NCBI GenBank assembly: GCA_028709805.1
Contig: JAQUTL010000003.1
Coordinates: 62,001 to 126,000, forward strand
Direction: 5' to 3'
Source: Victivallaceae bacterium
GTDB lineage: Bacteria; Verrucomicrobiota; Lentisphaeria; Victivallales; Victivallaceae
DNA length: 64,000 bases
Shown piece by piece: positions 34,583 to 43,966 of this stretch (its first letter is position 1; each line of letters starts with the position of its first letter). A program made the translations under genes and the position numbers. The notes under the pieces are model-generated. The model saw only the letters and a list, made by a program, of their open reading frames with translations, had not been told where the DNA came from and ran no database searches.

Positions 34583-34942
34583 ATGAAAGCAAGAGATGTT
34601 GTGATGGCGGCCGCGGCGCTGGCGCTGGCGGCCGGATGTTCGGGACTTGAACACAAGGCGGTGGTGGTGGACAGCTCGGTTCAGGGCTTCAAGATAACCT
34701 CCGGCGCTGACGCATCTGGCGGCACGCCGCTGCCGAATATTTCCGCCGGCTGGGGACGGAATCTGTTGATCACCATGCCGGACTCCGGGGCCGGAGTTCT
34801 GGAATACGAGTCCGAATCCGGTTCGCTGTTCGGTGAAGTGTTCGGCGTGGAGGTCACGGATAAAACCAGAGTCAGAATCATTTCCGGACGCGTTGACGCA
34901 ACCTGCGCTCCGGCGGCGGATGAATCCACGGAAAACGAATAA
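34583..34942 (+). CDS. Small lipoprotein of unknown function
   Basis: The 119-aa product starts at the ATG at 34583, with GGGAGA upstream. It has a short lipoprotein signal ending LAAGC, the lipidated cysteine being residue 19. The mature part is beta-rich with Gly/Ser repeats and an acidic C-terminus. I recognise no family. It is a single gene between a terminator and the MFS gene. The 120 bp upstream holds a consensus TTGACA (34485) but no matching -10. Confidence 0.7.
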   Translation: MKARDVVMAAAALALAAGCSGLEHKAVVVDSSVQGFKITSGADASGGTPLPNISAGWGRNLLITMPDSGAGVLEYESESGSLFGEVFGVEVTDKTRVRIISGRVDATCAPAADESTENE

Positions 34943-35031
34943 TTCGATCTGTTCCGTCGTTCCCGGGCGCGTTTTTTTACTGTTGCGTCCGGAAACAAAT
35001 GAACAAAACGAGGCTTTTTATTTTTCCGGCA

Positions 35032-35060
35032 TTGATTTTATGACGCTTTGCGGTTATTAT
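35032..35060 (+). promoter_or_regulatory. Predicted promoter of the MFS transporter gene
   Basis: -35 TTGATT (35032-35037), 17-bp spacer, -10 TATTAT (35055-35060). Confidence 0.5.
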
Positions 35061-35106
35061 AACCTCCGAACGGATGGAATAACAACCGCAAAGAAAGGAT
35101 TTTGTG

Positions 35107-37062
35107 ATGTCGGAAAACAGCGGCGGCGCGGAGCATTTTTGGCAGAAGACGTATCAGCGCGGAACGTTGGTTTACACATTGCCGAAACTGGCGCTGGTGT
35201 TTATCTGGATGATGGTCGGCTTTCTGGTCTTCAACGTATGCACCACGCTGCCGGCGAAAATGCTGCCGATCCAGCTGGAACACCTCGGTGCGTCCGACAC
35301 CTCCAAAATGATCGTTCTGACGACTATCGGCGGCATCCTCAACATGACGGTGTGTCCGTACGTCGGGTTTGTCAGCGACCGTCACCGGGGGAGGTGGGGG
35401 CGGCGTATTCCGTATATTCTGTTCTCCCTGCCGTTCATTTGCGTCAGTCTGCTGCTGTTCGCCTTTACCGACCGGATCGGACCGTGGTTCGCCGGCGTTG
35501 TCGCGCCGCTGACCGCGGCGTCTCCGGTAACGATGACGGTGCTGGCGATCGCGATCGTCATGTTCATGTATCAGTTCTATTACATGTATGTCGGAAGCGT
35601 GATCCACTACATTGCCAACGACATCATCCCCAAGGAGTTTTTCGGTCAGATCATCGCGGCGATCAATATTGCGGTCTGTCTTGGAAACACATTGTTCGCG
35701 GTTTTGCTCTACCGCCACGCGGCACGCTGGTACAATGAAATATTCATCGGCGGCGCGATTGTCTACGGCGTAGGAATGCTGCTGATGTGCCTGTTTGTCA
35801 AGGAAGGGGAGTATCCGCCGCTGGAGGGCGAGGCGGAGTTGCAGGGCAAGACCCGTTCCGTCGGCGCGGTATTCAAGAACTGGCTTCACGGCATTCTGAT
35901 TTTCATCCGCGAAAGTTTTTCCCACCGCCTTTATCTGCTGCGCTATCTGCTGACCGCGCTCGGCAGCGTGGCCGGCGTGGTCTGGACGTATACCTTTTTT
36001 CTGCGGCGCGAACTGCAGCTCGACCTCGCCGCCATGGGCAAGACCGACGGCTACTCCGGGCTGATAAATCTCTGCGCCTATTTTCTGGTTCTTTTTGTGT
36101 TCGGCGTGCTGGTCAGCCGCTGGCATCCGGTGCGTATTGTCATCTACAACGTCATCATCGGTTTTGCCGGAACCTTCATCGGCTGCCGCTGGATATTCGG
36201 AACGCTTTCTTCGGACGCGTTCATCTACAGCACGCTGATTCTGGTGGCGGCCCAGATACCGCAGACGACCATCGGCAGTGTGGCCGGCATGCCGTTTGAA
36301 ATGCTGACGTTTCCGCGGTCGCGGTTCGGGTCGTTCTGTTCCATGCAGGCGCTGGTGCGGTCGTGCTGCGTGACGCTGGCCGGACTCGTGGTCGGCATGA
36401 TTCTCGATCAGGTCAAGGGGTTCTGTCCGGAAGGCAGCACGGTGTACTATCGTTATATTTCGCTCTGGCCGTTGGCGATCGGGGTGTTTCAGGTTGCGGC
36501 GGCATTCTGTCTTTACCGCGAATGGAACCGGCTCGGCGGCTATAAGAATTACGCCTGTCCGGCGCCGTGGAGCAAGGAGGGCATGGAAAAAATCGAGCAG
36601 CCGGAATGCCGTTTGCCGAGTGCGAAATATCTTAAACTCGCCTTTCGCGGCTTCGATTTCCTGATGGTGATGACTTTGGGACTGGTCGGATTCTGGACCG
36701 TCTGGTATCTCACCGTCGGTGACCGGATAACGGCGTCGCTATTTCTTGTGCTCTGCGGATCGCTCGCTCTGGGCGGACTGCTTTGCTGGCTGTTCGTCCG
36801 CATCCGGATCATGCGCGACGTGCGCCGCTGTCTGGCCGGCGAGTCTCCGAAGAACGGCATTCCCCACCACGGCATGCTGCTGCTGGTGATACCTTACTAT
36901 ATCGTGAACACCGCGGTGACGGTCTATTATATTTGTGACCTGCCTCCGGCCAACGGCGCTTATTTCATGGCGCTTTTCTGCGTGGTGAACATCGTGCTGG
37001 TCTGCATGGTCTATCTGCTCTCGGTGATGGAGCGGGGAATCGTCACCGCAGTGGAGAAATGA
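35107..37062 (+). CDS. MFS transporter, GPH/sugar-cation symporter-like
   Basis: The 651-aa inner-membrane protein has at least twelve helices plus extra C-terminal ones, longer than a standard MFS protein (about 400-500 aa). The family's loop motif is GFVSDRHRGRWGRRIPYI near residues 88-105, followed by helices and a large cytoplasmic loop. Two to four additional helices sit in the last 150 residues. This resembles glycoside/pentoside/hexuronide transporters in polysaccharide-degrading bacteria. AAGGA precedes the ATG at 35107; a GTG three bases upstream is possible. Confidence 0.82.
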   Translation: MSENSGGAEHFWQKTYQRGTLVYTLPKLALVFIWMMVGFLVFNVCTTLPAKMLPIQLEHLGASDTSKMIVLTTIGGILNMTVCPYVGFVSDRHRGRWGRRIPYILFSLPFICVSLLLFAFTDRIGPWFAGVVAPLTAASPVTMTVLAIAIVMFMYQFYYMYVGSVIHYIANDIIPKEFFGQIIAAINIAVCLGNTLFAVLLYRHAARWYNEIFIGGAIVYGVGMLLMCLFVKEGEYPPLEGEAELQGKTRSVGAVFKNWLHGILIFIRESFSHRLYLLRYLLTALGSVAGVVWTYTFFLRRELQLDLAAMGKTDGYSGLINLCAYFLVLFVFGVLVSRWHPVRIVIYNVIIGFAGTFIGCRWIFGTLSSDAFIYSTLILVAAQIPQTTIGSVAGMPFEMLTFPRSRFGSFCSMQALVRSCCVTLAGLVVGMILDQVKGFCPEGSTVYYRYISLWPLAIGVFQVAAAFCLYREWNRLGGYKNYACPAPWSKEGMEKIEQPECRLPSAKYLKLAFRGFDFLMVMTLGLVGFWTVWYLTVGDRITASLFLVLCGSLALGGLLCWLFVRIRIMRDVRRCLAGESPKNGIPHHGMLLLVIPYYIVNTAVTVYYICDLPPANGAYFMALFCVVNIVLVCMVYLLSVMERGIVTAVEK

Positions 37063-37104
37063 ACCGGCCGGGGGGGTGAAAATCCGTTTTGCACGGAGTC
37101 CGGA

Positions 37105-38367
37105 TCACTCCGCGCGCAGCACTTCGATCGGGTTCTGCTGCGCGGCTTTCCAGGCCGGATAAGTGCCGAACACCACGCCGACAAAGCTTGATATCGCCAG
37201 TGAAAGCACGATGCTCCAGCTGGAATAGACCGTCGGCATGTCGGCGTAAATTGTAATCAGCTGCGAGATTCCGATGCCGGTGAGAATACCGAGAATGCCG
37301 CCGATGCTGGTCAGGAACACCGTCTCAATCAGGAACTGGAACAGAATATCCGGTTTCTGCGCTCCCAGCGCCCGGCGGGTGCCGATCTCCTTGCGTCGCT
37401 CGAACACGCTGGCCAGCATGATGTTCATGATGCCGATGCCGCCCACGATCAGCGATATTCCGGCGATGCTGCTCATCACAATGGTGAAAATGTTCTGGGT
37501 GGACTCCTTCTGTTTGAGCAGGTCGAGCGGCACCAGCACGCCCCAGTCCTGTTGATCGTGAACTTTGTTCAAATAGGCGGTGATGCGTTTGCTGGTGTCG
37601 TCGATATATGAAATATCCTTCACTTTTATCAGCGCCAGGTCGCAGTCCACCATGGTGATCGCCATGGTGCGGCGGTTCATGATGAAGGAATAGTTCTGCA
37701 TAAGTTTGTATAGTGTGGTGTCCGGCACAACGATCATGTCGTTGGGGTCGCCGAGTTCGGGGTAATTTGCGCCGAGGTCGTTCTCCAGTTCTCCGACGAT
37801 CCTGAACCGGTATTTGTCGATTTTTACAGTTTTTCCCACCACGTTGGTGGTGCCGATGCTGAACAGTTTCCTTTTTGCGTTCTTGCCGATTACGCAGACC
37901 ATCGACGAGTTGAAAAAATCGGCCGGCGCAAGCCAGCGGCCGCGTATGATCGACGAACTCGATTCAGTCAGAAAATCCGGAGTGACGGCGACCAGTTTCG
38001 CGTCAAGCTTCACCAGTCCGCGCAATATGCTGCACCGGCTGTCGCGCAGGACTGAGACTCCGGCGATATTGTCCATCCGCTTGATGTTTGCAATGTCGCG
38101 GCTGTGCAGACCGTAGCTGTCCACCACTCCCTGATTGCTGTTGTTTTTGCCCTCCGGCGGCGGCTTTTTGCTGTAAACGATCACTTTGTCGATGCCGAGC
38201 GCGTCCAGCTGGGCCAGCGCCTTGCGCTTGGCCCCTTCCGACACCGCCAGCATCGCGATCACGCTGCCCACGCCGAAGATTACGCCCAGACTGGTGAGCA
38301 CGCTGCGGATTTTGTGCAGCAGCAGATTGTGCAGCGACATGCCGATCAGGTCGCGGGCGAGCATCAT
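37105..38367 (-). CDS. MacB-type ABC transporter permease (FtsX domain)
   Basis: The 420-aa protein has an N-terminal helix (residues 19-45), a periplasmic MacB-PCD domain of about 200 residues, and three C-terminal helices of the FtsX domain. Hallmarks are IRSVLTSLGVIFGVGSVIAM at the start, GGIGIMNIMLASVFERRKEIGTRRALGA, and a final YPAWKAAQQNPIEVLR. MacB permeases are mechanotransmission pumps acting on periplasmic substrates. The permease overlaps the ATPase gene by ATGA and ends the secretin-MFP-ATPase-permease operon. Confidence 0.93.
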   Translation of the reverse strand: MMLARDLIGMSLHNLLLHKIRSVLTSLGVIFGVGSVIAMLAVSEGAKRKALAQLDALGIDKVIVYSKKPPPEGKNNSNQGVVDSYGLHSRDIANIKRMDNIAGVSVLRDSRCSILRGLVKLDAKLVAVTPDFLTESSSSIIRGRWLAPADFFNSSMVCVIGKNAKRKLFSIGTTNVVGKTVKIDKYRFRIVGELENDLGANYPELGDPNDMIVVPDTTLYKLMQNYSFIMNRRTMAITMVDCDLALIKVKDISYIDDTSKRITAYLNKVHDQQDWGVLVPLDLLKQKESTQNIFTIVMSSIAGISLIVGGIGIMNIMLASVFERRKEIGTRRALGAQKPDILFQFLIETVFLTSIGGILGILTGIGISQLITIYADMPTVYSSWSIVLSLAISSFVGVVFGTYPAWKAAQQNPIEVLRAE

Positions 38368-39068
38368 CGCGTCACCTCCGGCAGATTGGGTTCGATCTGG
38401 CCGTCGCGCAGACGGATGACCTGATCGAAGTGGGCCTCCAGCGCCGGGTTGTGGGTGACCATGATGATTGTGGCGCCGGTGTCGTGCAGCGAATGGAACA
38501 GCTTCATGATCTCGCCCGACGTTTTTTCATCAAGGTTGCCGGTCGGCTCGTCGGCCAGCAGAAACGCCGGCCGGTTGGACAGCGCGCGGGCCACCGCCAC
38601 CCGCTGGCATTCGCCGCCGGAGAGCTGGTTGGGCCGGTGGCCGAGCCGGTGGCCGAGTTTGACCTCCTGCGCCAGCTTGACCGCCCGTTCGCGCCGCTCT
38701 TTCGCCGGAACCCGGGCATAGACCATCGGCACCTCGATGTTCTGCTCCACGGTCAAATGCGGAAACAGGTTGAAACTCTGAAAAATAAAGCCGATTTTGC
38801 GGTTGCGGATCACGGCAAGCTCGCTGTCGGTCAAACTGCCGACGTCGATATCCTCCAGCAGATAATGGCCGGAGGTCGGCACGTCGAGCATGCCGAGGAT
38901 GTTCAGCAGCGTTGATTTTCCGCTGCCGGAGGTGCCGATGATGCCCACGAAGGTGCCGCGTTTGATCGAGGCGTTCAGCCCTTTGAGCACCGGAACGGCC
39001 AGCGGCCCGGAAAAATAGGTTTTCTTCAGGTCGATCAGCCGGACCAGATCATCGTTGCCGTTGGTCAT
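38364..39068 (-). CDS. ABC transporter ATP-binding protein (MacB/LolD type)
   Basis: The 234-aa ATPase carries Walker A GTSGSGKST, the signature LSGGECQRVAVARAL, Walker B LLADEPTGNLD and the His-switch MVTHNP. It groups with the LolD/MacB class. The ATG at 39068 is chosen, since a longer open frame to 39245 is read-through inside the adaptor gene with low-complexity sequence. It lies 7 bp after the adaptor stop and overlaps the permease by 4 bp. Confidence 0.94.
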   Translation of the reverse strand: MTNGNDDLVRLIDLKKTYFSGPLAVPVLKGLNASIKRGTFVGIIGTSGSGKSTLLNILGMLDVPTSGHYLLEDIDVGSLTDSELAVIRNRKIGFIFQSFNLFPHLTVEQNIEVPMVYARVPAKERRERAVKLAQEVKLGHRLGHRPNQLSGGECQRVAVARALSNRPAFLLADEPTGNLDEKTSGEIMKLFHSLHDTGATIIMVTHNPALEAHFDQVIRLRDGQIEPNLPEVTR

Positions 39069-39075
39069 GGCCGCG

Positions 39076-40578
39076 TCAGTTCCCTTCGCGTTTCTGGAAC
39101 GGGCGGTAGAGATAGACCACGTCGCCGTCCTCCAGCCCGTCGGTGATTTCCACCATCGAGTCGTTGCTGCGGCCGAGCTTGACCGGCTGGCGCGACGCGC
39201 CGGTGGCCGACGAAACATAGACGAAGAACTCTTCCCCTTCTTCAAACACCGCTTCCACCGGAACGCAGATCACGTCCTTGATGATCCCGGAAACAATCTC
39301 CAGCTGGACGCTCATGCCGGAAACCAGCTCTTTCTTCTCGTCTTCCACTTCGATCTTCGATTTGTATATTTTCGGGGAGTTCGGGTCCCATCTCATCACC
39401 AGACTGGGCAGCGTGGAAATTTCGTCGATTTTGCCTTTCATTTTGACGCCCTGCAGTGAATCCGGCGTCACGATCACGTCGTTGCCGGTCGTTACCTTGC
39501 TGCGGTACATTTCCGGCAGGTCGAACTCCACCAGCAGTTTGCGCATGTCCGGAATGGTCATCAGCACCATGCCGCGGTAGATGTCCATGCCGAGTTTTAC
39601 CTCGGTGCGGCTCCACTGGTCGTCCGGGTCGCCGTAGAGCACCACGCCGTCCACCGGCGCCTTCAGCTCCATCATCGGCAGGAAGGACTGCTGCTCCTCA
39701 AGGTCGTCGCGCTGTTTGCCGATGCGCCGCTTCATATTGTCGATCTGGCGTTGATTCTGCACCTTGGTGCTGTTGATCTGCACCTGGACTTTTTCCAGAT
39801 TGAGTTTTGCCTGATCGACCGCGTTTATCAGGGTTTTGAACTTGCTTGGCTTGTCGTAGCGCAGGAAGACCTTGCGGCTGCTTTCCGCCGATTCCAGCGT
39901 TTTTTCAGCGGTGTCGATCGCTTTTTTCTTGGTTTCAAGATTCGCGGCCATCTTCGCTTTTTCCGTGGCGTCGGAGCTGCTGGCGGTGGCGATCTGCTCG
40001 CGGTATTCGTTGTAGGCGTTGCGGGCGGCGGTCAGCGCGGTCTCGGCTTCGGATATTTTGGCGTCGAAGGCGTCGCGGCTGTTGCGCAGCTCGTAGCGGC
40101 GGTATTTGCGCAGTGCGTCATCGGCGTCGCTCAAGCGGTCCTTGGCGGTGCGGATGGCCTCGTCGTCGGTGCTGTTCTGGATCGTCCGCTGCTGAAGCTG
40201 GACTTCAAGTTCCTTCTCCAGATTGTCCAGCTCGATCGACAGATTTTCGATGTTTTTCCTGAGGTCTTCGGCATCGAATTTCGCCAGCACTTCGCCCTCT
40301 TTGACGTGGGTGTTTTCGTCGATCACCCACATCAGTTTGGTCTGCCGGTTGGCCTCCAGCCGGAGCTGATATTTTTTTCTGGCGTTGACGGTGCCGGATG
40401 CGGAAAAGCCCAGCACCAGTTCGCCGCGCTTTACGGTGTAGGTGCGGTCAAGCGGATTTTTTCCGTCGGCGTGCGCCGGTTTTCCGGATGCCAGAAAATA
40501 CCATGCCGCGCCGCCGGCAACGGCAAGCAGCACGACCGCGACTGCCAGCGCGGTTTTCCCGCGTTTGAAACTCATCAT
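39076..40578 (-). CDS. HlyD/MacA-type periplasmic adaptor protein
   Basis: The 500-aa membrane fusion protein has an N-terminal membrane anchor (residues 9-31), a split lipoyl/barrel-sandwich domain (VKRGELVLGFSASGTV and later LKAPVDGVVLY), and a long helical hairpin of about 200 residues (roughly 105-300). Beta-barrel and membrane-proximal domains follow. The hairpin is clearly longer than in MacA, which could matter for docking to a secretin. Its first ATG overlaps the secretin stop as ATGATG; 40578 or 40575 could start it. Confidence 0.9.
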   Translation of the reverse strand: MMSFKRGKTALAVAVVLLAVAGGAAWYFLASGKPAHADGKNPLDRTYTVKRGELVLGFSASGTVNARKKYQLRLEANRQTKLMWVIDENTHVKEGEVLAKFDAEDLRKNIENLSIELDNLEKELEVQLQQRTIQNSTDDEAIRTAKDRLSDADDALRKYRRYELRNSRDAFDAKISEAETALTAARNAYNEYREQIATASSSDATEKAKMAANLETKKKAIDTAEKTLESAESSRKVFLRYDKPSKFKTLINAVDQAKLNLEKVQVQINSTKVQNQRQIDNMKRRIGKQRDDLEEQQSFLPMMELKAPVDGVVLYGDPDDQWSRTEVKLGMDIYRGMVLMTIPDMRKLLVEFDLPEMYRSKVTTGNDVIVTPDSLQGVKMKGKIDEISTLPSLVMRWDPNSPKIYKSKIEVEDEKKELVSGMSVQLEIVSGIIKDVICVPVEAVFEEGEEFFVYVSSATGASRQPVKLGRSNDSMVEITDGLEDGDVVYLYRPFQKREGN

Positions 40579-41957
40579 TTTTCCGCCGTCCCGCCGTCGT
40601 CGCCGAACGCCCGCATGCCCGGTGCGTTCTGAAGTTCTTCTCTGACCTGGTCCATGGTGGTGGAGGTCGGCGGGAAGGTCTGGTCATCCTTGACGATGTC
40701 GCCGATCTTTTCGATTTCGGCGGCCTGCTGCTGCGGATCGAACACCACGCCGTCGCGCAGTTCGGACTCGCTGAGTATGGTCACCCGGAGGATGAACAGC
40801 AACTGGACGATCTCTTTCGTGGAGTTCTTCGCGGTGAACAGCTCTCCGACCCACGGGATATCGCTGAAGAACGGCGTGCGCTCCTGATTTATCACTTCAC
40901 GGGTGTTGTAGAGGCCGCCGAGCAGGATGACCTGTCCGTCGAACAGCGTCAGATTGGTGTCCACGCTGCGGATCGAAATGATCGGAACTTTGTAGGAGAC
41001 GTTGGCCGCGGTGATGGTTTCGTACTGCAGAACGTTGGACACCTCCGGCTTGATGTTCAGCAGCACCGACTTTTTGTTGACGATCTTCGGCGTCACCCGC
41101 AGCGTCACGCCGATATTGCGGTAGGTGGTTGAGAAGCTGATCGCGGTGCCGTTCTGCGACTGCTCCTGAATCGGGATGTCCTGTCCGGTGTTGATGGTGG
41201 CGGTGTCGCCGCGCGAGATCATGATGTTCGGCGCGGACAGGATTTTTGCGTCCTGCGCCTCCTGAAGCCATTGGAAGGTGACGTTCATGTTGGTGGAGTC
41301 GCCGGCGTAGGGGAACCAGTTGAACACCGCCCCGGCGTCGGACGGACTCTGGCCGATCGCGTTGTTCATGCTTCCGGCCTGACTGGTTACCGTGGCGTCC
41401 TCGCCTTTGGCGTTGAAACTCTGCTGGCGGTCGCGCACCGACACCGAGAGGTTGCGCTGCATGTCGTCGGTCAGCAGAACCTCGATCACCTTGCCCTCCA
41501 CCAGCACCTGCGGCGCCATGGAGTCCAGCGCGGCGATCGTCTTTTTGAAGGTTTCCATGCGTTCGGCGGAATCGACGATCAGTATCTTGTTCTGCTCCGA
41601 GTTGTATTCGACGTATCCGTCGTTGCTGCACAGCGGGTCAAGCGTGGTTGCCAGTTTCGCCGCCAGCGTGTTGCGGCAGTAGTAAATGAGCGAGGCGCGG
41701 CCGTTCACGTCAGGAATCTCAACAAATTCCGGCTGCTCGCCAAGGCTTTCCGGACGCACGCCGAGCGCTTTGCTGGGCTGATGCAGCAGCGTTCTCAGCT
41801 CCTCGACCACATTTTCCACGTTCGCCTTGCCGCGTATCCGGTCCTCCTCGTTTCTCACCATCGGTTCGGAACCGACGAAGCTGTTGATATCGTCCTGCGC
41901 ATAGCCCAGTGCGGTGAACGCCAGCAGTGCTCCGGCCAGCCACTGTCGAGAAGTCAT
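40575..41957 (-). CDS. Secretin (GspD/PilQ family) outer-membrane channel
   Basis: The 460-aa product has a signal peptide (SRQWLAGALLAFTALGYA), an N-domain region, then a secretin domain. Typical pieces are APQVLVEGKVIEVLLTD, FQWLQEAQDAKILSAPNI, GVTLRVTPKI and TPFFSDIPWVGELF (family V/T-P-x-x-x-x-IP-x-x-G-x-LF). The protein is shorter than GspD, with few N-domains. No other type II or IV pilus genes lie beside it. It is the first gene of an operon with a MacA/MacB-type pump; AAGGGG precedes the ATG. Confidence 0.88.
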   Translation of the reverse strand: MTSRQWLAGALLAFTALGYAQDDINSFVGSEPMVRNEEDRIRGKANVENVVEELRTLLHQPSKALGVRPESLGEQPEFVEIPDVNGRASLIYYCRNTLAAKLATTLDPLCSNDGYVEYNSEQNKILIVDSAERMETFKKTIAALDSMAPQVLVEGKVIEVLLTDDMQRNLSVSVRDRQQSFNAKGEDATVTSQAGSMNNAIGQSPSDAGAVFNWFPYAGDSTNMNVTFQWLQEAQDAKILSAPNIMISRGDTATINTGQDIPIQEQSQNGTAISFSTTYRNIGVTLRVTPKIVNKKSVLLNIKPEVSNVLQYETITAANVSYKVPIISIRSVDTNLTLFDGQVILLGGLYNTREVINQERTPFFSDIPWVGELFTAKNSTKEIVQLLFILRVTILSESELRDGVVFDPQQQAAEIEKIGDIVKDDQTFPPTSTTMDQVREELQNAPGMRAFGDDGGTAEK

Positions 41958-42014
41958 GCTTTCCCCTTGATGTTTTTCAAATGTATGTTAAGAGTCTCAT
42001 GTTTCATGAACCGC

Positions 42015-42043
42015 AATATAGCATTTATCACTGCCGATGGCAA
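42015..42043 (-). promoter_or_regulatory. Predicted promoter of the secretin-MacAB operon
   Basis: On the minus strand, -35 TTGCCA (42043-42038), 17-bp spacer, -10 TATATT (42020-42015). Confidence 0.6.
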
Positions 42044-42072
42044 CGCCGGCCGGCTTTTTTTTCCACATTTTG

Positions 42073-42101
42073 TTGCCCGGAGCCGCACGGCGTGGTATAT
42101 T
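42073..42101 (+). promoter_or_regulatory. Predicted promoter of tyrA
   Basis: -35 TTGCCC (42073-42078), 17-bp spacer, -10 TATATT (42096-42101), back to back with the secretin promoter. Confidence 0.6.
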
Positions 42102-42143
42102 ATAAAAATCACAGACATCAAAAAAACGCGGAAAGGGTTGGCC

Positions 42144-43043
42144 ATGACGATAAAAAACTGCACGGTGGCGGTGATCGGGCTGGGATTGCTCGGCGCGTCG
42201 CTCGGCATGGCGCTGCGCGGAAAATGCGCAAAAGTCCTGGGCTGGGCGCGCCGGGAGGAAACGCGTCGCCGGGCGGTTGAAGTCGGCGCGGTGGACGAAA
42301 CCGGGGACGATCCCGCCGCAATTCTGGCGCGGGCCGATCTTACGGTGCTGTGTCTGCCGATTCCGGTGATTATCGACTTTCTCCGCGCCAACGCCGGATA
42401 TTTCAAAAAAGGGGCGGCGGTGACAGATATAGGAAGCGTTAAAAGTTCGATTGTCGCCGCAGGCGAGGCGGCGCTCGGTCCGCTGGGCGTTTTCTTCGTC
42501 GGCTCCCACCCGATGGCCGGAACGGAGAAGACCGGGCTTGACGCGGCGTTCAAGACGCTTTACCGGCACGCCGAGGTGTTTGTGACGCCCACCGCCGCGT
42601 CTCCCGAACCGGCGGTGGCGCTGGTGACTGAGATGTGGGAGGCGATCGGCACGCGGGTCAATTTGCTGGCTCCCGGTCCGCACGACGAACTGGTGGCACA
42701 CACCAGTCACATTTCCCATCTGCTCGCGCTGGGGCTTACGCTGAGTGTGCTTGACGAGCAGGACGAGCATCTGCTCCGGCTGCGCTTTTCCGGCTGTGCC
42801 ACCGGCTTTCGCGACACTTCGCGGATTGCTTCAAGTTCGCCGCTGATGTGGCGGCAGATCGTGGAGGCCAACCGCGGGCCGGTGCTTCAGGCGATTGCCG
42901 AGTTTGAAGCGAAATTTTCATTGATAAAGCAACTGATAACCGAGGAAAGATTCGACGAATTCGAACGGCTTTTCGGCGAGGGCAAGTTTTTGCGCGACAG
43001 TTGGATCGGATATAAAAACAAAGAGCATGGCTGCAACTGGTGA
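42144..43043 (+). CDS. tyrA: Prephenate dehydrogenase
   Basis: TyrA converts prephenate to 4-hydroxyphenylpyruvate with NAD(P)+ in tyrosine synthesis. From the ATG at 42144 (GGAAAGGG upstream) the product is 299 aa. The dinucleotide fold is VIGLGLLGASLG, followed by TDIGSVKSSI, the substrate motif GSHPMAGTEKTG, and HISHLLA. No chorismate mutase or ACT domain is present. It overlaps the following ABC ATPase gene as GTGA. The open frame extends far upstream to 41271 inside the secretin gene, but that part is a shadow. Confidence 0.92.
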   Translation: MTIKNCTVAVIGLGLLGASLGMALRGKCAKVLGWARREETRRRAVEVGAVDETGDDPAAILARADLTVLCLPIPVIIDFLRANAGYFKKGAAVTDIGSVKSSIVAAGEAALGPLGVFFVGSHPMAGTEKTGLDAAFKTLYRHAEVFVTPTAASPEPAVALVTEMWEAIGTRVNLLAPGPHDELVAHTSHISHLLALGLTLSVLDEQDEHLLRLRFSGCATGFRDTSRIASSSPLMWRQIVEANRGPVLQAIAEFEAKFSLIKQLITEERFDEFERLFGEGKFLRDSWIGYKNKEHGCNW

Positions 43044-43840
43044 AAGTTAAAATGAACGACCTGGCCGTCAAAATCGAAAACGCCACCGTCCGCGTCAAGG
43101 GACGGATCATCCTCGACAACATAAATATGACCATCCCGACCGGGCGCCATCAGTTCATTCTCGGCGCCAACGGCGCGGGAAAGACCACGCTGGTGAAAAC
43201 GCTGATGGGATTCGTCTGGCCGCTGTACGGCGCGAATATCGAAATTCTCGGCAAAAAGCTCGGTAATTACGATCTGGCGGAGCTGCGGCGGCATATCGCG
43301 TGGGTCAGTCCGTTTTTCCAGCAGTGGAGCAATCCGGATGCGACCGGGCTGGAACTGGTGATCTCAGGCGTTGACGGCACGCTCGATCTGTTCCGCAAAC
43401 CGGCCGCCGCGGAAATCGAAAAGGCGGAGGAAATCATGACCAATCTTCGCTGTCTCCATTTGCGCGACGAGCATCTGTTCACCATGTCGAGCGGCGAGCA
43501 GATAAAAATATTGATCGCCCGCGCTTTTATGACCGATCCCCAACTGGTCATTCTTGACGAACCCAGCGTTTTTCTGGACATTACAAGCCGCGAATATCTG
43601 CTTTCCGCTGTGTCCGATCTGGCCGGGACCAGTTCCGACATCACCGTGATTTTCATCACCCAGCGCATCGAAGACATCATGCCGATTTTCGGCGAGGGAA
43701 TGATTCTGAGTCACGGCCGGATCATGGCGCGCGGCACCCGGGAAGAGGTGATAACCCGGGAGCACCTGCATTCGGCTTTCGACATGCCGATCGACTTCCG
43801 GATTTCAAAGTCCGGCCGCTACTGGCCGATTATCGACTGA
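43040..43840 (+). CDS. Orphan ABC-type ATP-binding protein
   Basis: The 266-aa ATPase has Walker A GANGAGKTT, a variant signature MSSGEQIKILIARAF, Walker B LVILDEPSVFLD and a later FITQRIEDI switch. No permease or binding protein lies beside it, as with ModF/YlmA-like soluble ABC proteins. It starts at a GTG overlapping the tyrA stop; an ATG at 43052 is the alternative, and neither has a strong ribosome binding site, which fits coupling to tyrA. The function is unknown. Confidence 0.85.
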   Translation: MKVKMNDLAVKIENATVRVKGRIILDNINMTIPTGRHQFILGANGAGKTTLVKTLMGFVWPLYGANIEILGKKLGNYDLAELRRHIAWVSPFFQQWSNPDATGLELVISGVDGTLDLFRKPAAAEIEKAEEIMTNLRCLHLRDEHLFTMSSGEQIKILIARAFMTDPQLVILDEPSVFLDITSREYLLSAVSDLAGTSSDITVIFITQRIEDIMPIFGEGMILSHGRIMARGTREEVITREHLHSAFDMPIDFRISKSGRYWPIID

Positions 43841-43867
43841 CCCCTTCCTCCCGGTCGCCGGCTGAAG

Positions 43868-43921
43868 ACAACAAAACGCCTTGTTCAGGCATGTCGCACA
43901 AACAAGGCGTCTGTTGTTTTT
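43868..43921. terminator. Bidirectional terminator between the ABC gene and the Cys-rich lipoprotein gene
   Basis: A 10-bp stem ACGCCTTGTT/AACAAGGCGT (43876-43885 and 43901-43910) is extended by ACAACA/TGTTGT. T-rich tracts follow on both strands (plus 43917-43921). Confidence 0.82.
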
Positions 43922-43966
43922 CCGTCCGCCTTGCGCCGGAAAAGCGGCGCAAGCGGAAAACGCAAG

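Noticed and set aside
41271..42143. N-terminal extension of tyrA into the secretin region
   Set aside because: It is antisense to the secretin, and the Rossmann motif and ribosome binding site place the start at 42144.
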